Source of the DNA: Anaerolineaceae bacterium UBA6073
GTDB lineage: Bacteria > Chloroflexota > Anaerolineae > Anaerolineales > Anaerolineaceae
Direction: 5' to 3'
Assembly (NCBI GenBank): GCA_002436085.1
Contig: DIXT01000007.1
Coordinates: forward strand, 1,020-19,893
Length of the DNA stretch: 18,874 bases
Position numbers and translations under genes: made by a program. The notes under the pieces are model-generated. The model did not search any database. It had not been told where the DNA came from and saw only the letters and a list, made by a program, of their open reading frames with translations. Of this stretch, positions 15,934 to 18,874 are shown in pieces; within the stretch, counting starts at the first letter, position 1, and each line of letters begins with the position of its first letter.

Positions 15934-16557
15934 TTAGGTCCCGAACTGCCTGTCCCCCGCGTCCCCCAGCCCGGGCAAAATATAGCCGTGCTCGTTCAGG
16001 CGCTCGTCCACCGCCGCGATATGGATCGGCACGTCCGGGTGGGCGGCGTGCAGCCGCGCAATCCCTTCCGGCGCCGCGATCAAGCCGACGAACTTTATCC
16101 TGCCCACGCCCCACTTCTTCAGGATATCCACCGTCGCGACCGCCGAGCCGCCGGTCGCCAGCATGGGGTCCAAAATGAGGCACACCGAAACTGTGGGTTC
16201 CACCGGCAGGCGGTTGTAATATGCCACCGGCTTGAGCGTCTTTTCATCGCGGTAAAGCCCGATGTGCCACACTTCCGCGCCCGGCATCAGTTCCCACACG
16301 CCTTCCACCATCCCCAAGCCAGCCCGCAAGACCGGCACGAGTCCGATTCGGTCGGTCAGCGCCACGCCTTGCGTCATGGTGAGAGGCGTTTGCACCTCCA
16401 CAGGCCTCACAGCCAGGTCCAGGGTGGCTTCATACGCCAGCATGGCTGCCATTTCCCGCACCAGTTCCCGAAATTTTTTAGGCTCTGTTTGCACGTCGCG
16501 CAGGCGGGTCAGCTTGGCCGCAATCAATGGGTGGGTGGAAGCGAAAACGTTTTTCAT
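15934..16557 (-). CDS. upp: Uracil phosphoribosyltransferase
   Basis: 207 residues, full length. It converts uracil and PRPP to UMP in pyrimidine salvage, in the cytoplasm. The PRPP-binding loop is CLILDPMLATGGSA (126-139), and the C-terminus YILPGLGDAGDRQFGT (192-207) is the family's uracil-binding signature. VPVLRAGLGM (74-83) is also typical. The ATG at 16557 has GGAG about 10 nt upstream. It follows a small membrane protein by 22 nt and is probably cotranscribed with it. That neighbour is not a recognised uracil permease (UraA has about 12-14 helices). Composition is GC-rich like the core genes. Confidence 0.97.
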   Translation of the reverse strand: MKNVFASTHPLIAAKLTRLRDVQTEPKKFRELVREMAAMLAYEATLDLAVRPVEVQTPLTMTQGVALTDRIGLVPVLRAGLGMVEGVWELMPGAEVWHIGLYRDEKTLKPVAYYNRLPVEPTVSVCLILDPMLATGGSAVATVDILKKWGVGRIKFVGLIAAPEGIARLHAAHPDVPIHIAAVDERLNEHGYILPGLGDAGDRQFGT

Positions 16558-16579
16558 CGCATAATCTCCATATCAGCAA

Positions 16580-16906
16580 TCAGGATGCTTTGTTTCTGAG
16601 CAGCGCCAGCGACCACAACAGCGCGGCAGCCGCCAGCAGCAACGAAAAAGGTTTCAGGTCGGCTTCCAGTCTGAAAATAATCATCACGGGCACAGCCGCC
16701 AGTGCAAACCCCAGCGCCGCTTTTTGCCAGCCCGCGCGTTCTGGCTGCAAGGCCCGCCGGGAACCCAAGGCTTGCAGCAATATTACGGTCATCTGCAGCA
16801 CCCAGCCCATGCTGATAAACCATAACGAAGGCTCCGCTGCGTGCCGGGTCAGCCCCAGCACCGCCCCGAGCATGAACAAAACGTAAGCGCAGTAAGACCA
16901 GAACAT
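16580..16906 (-). CDS. Small integral membrane protein of unknown function
   Basis: 108 residues from the ATG at 16906, with AAGGAG 4 nt upstream. Four hydrophobic segments at about 2-20, 27-46, 61-77 and 84-102 predict a four-helix inner-membrane protein with short loops; the second loop is basic (GSRRALQPERAGWQK). No motif I can name. Starts the minus-strand transcript that continues into upp. The good ribosome site, GC-rich composition and short spacing to upp argue for a real gene. Confidence 0.75.
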   Translation of the reverse strand: MFWSYCAYVLFMLGAVLGLTRHAAEPSLWFISMGWVLQMTVILLQALGSRRALQPERAGWQKAALGFALAAVPVMIIFRLEADLKPFSLLLAAAALLWSLALLRNKAS

Positions 16907-16938
16907 GCCGCTCCTTGCCGGTGGTGTCGTCCGCGCTA

Positions 16939-16944
16939 ATTATA
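16939..16944 (-). promoter_or_regulatory. -10 box for the membrane protein-upp operon
   Basis: Minus-strand TATAAT in GTATAATTAG. The predicted start is near 16932, 26 nt before the ATG. No convincing -35 in the GC-rich stretch upstream. Confidence 0.5.
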
Positions 16945-17080
16945 CTTCCGCGCGCGGCACGGCAGCAGAATTCGGCTTGTTTTTTTGCTGCCCCTGCTTT
17001 TCCTCTCCGCAGAGGCAGTTTTCGAACATTTTGCCAACAAACCAGTTTCTATCTCCACATCAAACCAGACGGGTTTTTTA

Positions 17081-17099
17081 CTGCGGAAGTCTTCCGCAG
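17081..17099. promoter_or_regulatory. Perfect palindrome, possible operator
   Basis: CTGCGGAAG-T-CTTCCGCAG: two 9-bp arms around one central base. A 1-nt loop cannot form a good hairpin and no T-run follows on either strand, so a protein-binding site fits better than a terminator. It lies about 140 bp from both flanking starts. Confidence 0.45.
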
Positions 17100-17207
17100 C
17101 GACCAGCATGGAACACAAGCACCCCCGCAACCCGGTTTTACGCAAGAAATCCCTCATTAAACCCTTTATGCCGCCCCGGAATGCCCGCGCGGCAGCCCGC
17201 CAGGCGG

Positions 17208-17213
17208 TAAAAT
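17208..17213 (+). promoter_or_regulatory. -10 box giving a probable leaderless NYN-gene mRNA
   Basis: TAAAAT ends 6 nt before the ATG at 17220, so transcription would start at or within a base of the start codon. No Shine-Dalgarno is present, which fits a leaderless transcript. No clear -35. Confidence 0.45.
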
Positions 17214-17219
17214 TAGCAC

Positions 17220-17699
17220 ATGCAGTGGATTATCGACGGACACAACCTTATCCCGCACATTCAAGGGCTTTCCCTCTCCGACCTGGACGATGAGCAGGCG
17301 TTAATTGACTTGCTGCTCCGATTTTGCCGGGTAGAGCGCGACCGGGCTTTGGTGTTTTTTGACCGCGCACAGGCCGGCTTTGGCGGCGAGCAGAAGCACG
17401 GCGCGGTGCGCGCGGTGTTCGTCCCGCAGCCTGGCACAGCCGATGCTGCCATCGCGGCGTACCTGCGCAAACAGGGTGCGCGTGCCAAAAACGACACACT
17501 GGTCAGTTCGGACCGGATGGTGCAGGCCTCCGCCCGCGCGCAGCACCTGCAGGTGCTCTCGTCCGCCGATTTTGCCAGAAGGATTTCAGCCGCGTTGGAC
17601 TCCCCCTCCGCGCCTGTCGCTCCCGAAAAACCGCTCAGCGCGGAAGACGTGCGCATGTGGGAACAATTCTTCAAGAACCGCCCCGACAACAAACCCTAA
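17220..17699 (+). CDS. YacP-like NYN-domain ribonuclease-type protein
   Basis: 159 residues. The N-terminal WIIDGHNLIP is the signature of NYN (PIN-like) domains of the YacP/Rae1 group. Acidic residues expected at the metal site are visible: Asp6, Asp48 (VFFDRA), Asp75 (GTADAAI) and Asp98 (LVSSDRMV). B. subtilis Rae1 of this group cuts mRNA on the ribosome; that activity is inferred here. The domain covers about residues 1-125, followed by a Pro/Ala-rich linker and a short charged tail. Start chosen at 17220 because it begins the domain exactly and lies right after a -10 box. Followed 23 nt later by the PIG-L deacetylase, probably one transcript. Confidence 0.88.
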   Translation: MQWIIDGHNLIPHIQGLSLSDLDDEQALIDLLLRFCRVERDRALVFFDRAQAGFGGEQKHGAVRAVFVPQPGTADAAIAAYLRKQGARAKNDTLVSSDRMVQASARAQHLQVLSSADFARRISAALDSPSAPVAPEKPLSAEDVRMWEQFFKNRPDNKP

Positions 17700-17722
17700 A
17701 ATTCAGGAGCCTTCCAAAACCG

Positions 17723-18589
17723 ATGCAAACAGACGAACTTAGCGCCCCAGTAAAAATTCTTGCGGTCCTTGCCCACCCGGATGACGAAGCCTTTGGGATG
17801 GGCGGCACCTTAGCCCACTACGCGAAACAAGGCGCCGAGGTCACCCTGATCTGCGCGACGCTTGGGGAAGCCGGCATGGTTGACCCGCGTTTCCTGCAGA
17901 ATGGGCAGACCGTCGCCGGCTTGCGCGAACAGGAACTGCGCTGCTCTGCCGAAGCGCTCGGGCTGAAAGATGTGATTTTACTGGGCTACCGCGATTCGGG
18001 CATGCAGGGCTCCCCGGACAACACCCACCCGCAGGCGCTGGCAGCCCAAAAGCTGGAGGACGTCGTCACAAAAATCGCGCAGTACATGCGCGCGCTTCAG
18101 CCGGATATCGTGCTCACCTTTGACCCGTTCGGCGGCTACGGCCACCCCGACCATATCCGCGTGCACGAAGCGGCTACCCAGGCTTTCCATTTGCTGCGCT
18201 CGGAACTTCCCGCGCAGAGCGCCCGGCCTTTTACCAGGCTGTATTACCACGTCATGCCGCTGGGTTTTCTGCGTGCCGCAATTTTCATGACCCGCCTGCG
18301 CGGAAAAAACCCGCGCAAAGCCGGCGCAAACGGAGATATCGACCTGGTTGCCATCGCCTCGCACCGCTTCCCGACCCATGCGCGCGTAAACTATGCCGAC
18401 AGCGCCGATGCGCAAACCCGCGCTTTCGCCTGCCATGCCAGCCAGGGAGGCGGAGAGCGCTCCAAGGGGTTTGCAGCCTTCATTGAGCACGTATTCATGC
18501 CGCGCGTGGACCGCTTTATCCAGGCTTATCCCCCGCCCGAGCCCGGCTCCAGGCAGCGGCGCGGTTTGCTTCCTAATGAAAAGGCCTGA
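17723..18589 (+). CDS. PIG-L/LmbE-family zinc deacetylase
   Basis: 288 residues. The family removes N-acetyl groups from GlcNAc-linked substrates (GlcNAc-PI, MshB and BshB in thiol synthesis, teicoplanin-type LmbE enzymes). AHPDDEAFG (17-25) supplies the zinc-binding His18 and Asp21 and the probable catalytic base Asp20. FGGYGHPDHIRVH (136-148) supplies the third zinc histidine, His144, and the associated loop. YRDSGM (89-94) also fits the family. Length and motifs resemble MshB/Mca-like proteins, but no mycothiol or bacillithiol partner gene is in the window, so the substrate is unknown. Cytoplasmic. The ATG at 17723 was preferred to the in-frame ATG at 17657, which would overlap the NYN gene by 43 nt; AGGAG lies 13 nt upstream. 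Confidence 0.92.
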   Translation: MQTDELSAPVKILAVLAHPDDEAFGMGGTLAHYAKQGAEVTLICATLGEAGMVDPRFLQNGQTVAGLREQELRCSAEALGLKDVILLGYRDSGMQGSPDNTHPQALAAQKLEDVVTKIAQYMRALQPDIVLTFDPFGGYGHPDHIRVHEAATQAFHLLRSELPAQSARPFTRLYYHVMPLGFLRAAIFMTRLRGKNPRKAGANGDIDLVAIASHRFPTHARVNYADSADAQTRAFACHASQGGGERSKGFAAFIEHVFMPRVDRFIQAYPPPEPGSRQRRGLLPNEKA

Positions 18590-18674
18590 ACGCAGCTGAA
18601 AGCCCGCCGCGCACTGCCTCCAGTCCGGTTTTCTAATAGATTTCATATCTGATACTGTTTCATATTTGCATAGA

Positions 18675-18872
18675 TTAGAAAAGTTCAGTCAAGGAGAGTT
18701 CTCTATTCATCCTGTTTTTCAGTAATTGTACCCACTCTTTAGATGCCTCTGAAGAATGAAATATTGGCATAGAAGCGGAGATAGGTTGATAAGTCGAAGT
18801 TGCAGGTTTTTGTGTGGCAGGACTATGTTTGCTGTCCATCTTAGGCTTGTGAAAGACAATCCTGGAAAGGGA
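18675..18872 (-). CDS. Possible 3' end of a minus-strand gene (cut by the right edge)
   Basis: A 65-codon frame open from the right edge to a TAA at 18675, ending in EWVQLLKNRMNRELSLTELF, an amphipathic helical C-terminus. An internal ATG exists at 18839. The family is not recognised. It is AT-rich compared with the preceding deacetylase, and convergent with it. It could be a real C-terminus or chance; the long open frame with helical character favours real. Confidence 0.4.
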   Translation of the reverse strand, partial: SLSRIVFHKPKMDSKHSPATQKPATSTYQPISASMPIFHSSEASKEWVQLLKNRMNRELSLTELF

Positions 18873-18874
18873 AT

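Larger units (their letters stand above)
16907..17219. other. Divergent intergenic region upstream of upp and NYN genes
   Basis: 313 bp between two divergent operons. It holds a minus-strand TATAAT (16939-16944), a plus-strand TAAAAT right before the NYN start (17208-17213) and a perfect 19-bp palindrome (17081-17099). An imperfect CTGCC/GGCAG hairpin is at about 16988-17018. No gene is supported; the overlapping open frames have poor composition. Confidence 0.6.

Noticed and set aside
17062..17080. AAACC-AGACG-GGTTTTTT as a plus-strand terminator
   Set aside because: 5-bp A/T-rich stem with no upstream plus-strand gene to terminate.

Overview
The window most likely comes from the phylum Chloroflexota, probably class Anaerolineae. 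The 16S rRNA gene contains the target sites of two Chloroflexota hybridisation probes as I remember them (GNSB-941 at 3142-3158, CFX1223 at 2870-2889) and the EUB338-III variant at 3720-3737. The protein genes agree: a very large secreted multidomain subtilase, a lipoprotein with a SUMF1/FGE-like domain, and short secreted-protein tails of the kind seen in Anaerolineae. Most protein genes look GC-rich (about 55-65% in the lines I counted). Two stretches are clearly AT-richer: the ATPase gene at 14600-15805 and the right edge.

Layout. Positions 1-4520 hold an rRNA operon on the minus strand in the classical order 16S, tRNA-Ile(GAU), tRNA-Ala(UGC), 23S. The 23S gene is cut by the left edge, so only about its 5' two thirds is present. 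Upstream of 16S (4067-4696) lie four tandem sigma70-type promoters, then one arm of a 16S processing stem whose other arm is in the 16S/tRNA-Ile spacer. Next on the minus strand come a lipoprotein with a C-terminal SUMF1-like domain (4697-6271) and a secreted 1876-residue S8 protease (6385-12015). A strong 15-bp hairpin terminator separates them.

A divergent region (12016-12442) separates the protease from a plus-strand three-gene operon: a metallo-beta-lactamase-fold protein, a 100-residue protein of unknown function, and the adenine DNA glycosylase mutY. This operon converges on an AT-rich AAA_14/DUF4143 ATPase gene on the minus strand. The ATPase gene is preceded by three copies of a degenerate element at exact 41-bp intervals. 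Further along the minus strand are upp (uracil phosphoribosyltransferase) and, just upstream of it, a small four-helix membrane protein. Another divergent region (16907-17219), with a perfect 9-bp-arm palindrome, leads to a plus-strand pair: a YacP-like NYN-domain protein and a PIG-L/LmbE-type deacetylase. The right edge holds the 3' end of a possible AT-rich minus-strand gene.

Most of the window is housekeeping: rRNA and tRNA, pyrimidine salvage, oxidative DNA damage repair and RNA turnover. The extracellular protease and the FGE-like lipoprotein add secreted functions. I did not find a CRISPR array, an insertion sequence, a prophage or a complete novel defence system. The points most worth a second look are the protease architecture (two Ig-like domains each apparently split by an insert), its C-terminal tail, the degenerate metal motif of the MBL protein, the 41-bp repeats and the four-promoter rRNA control region.
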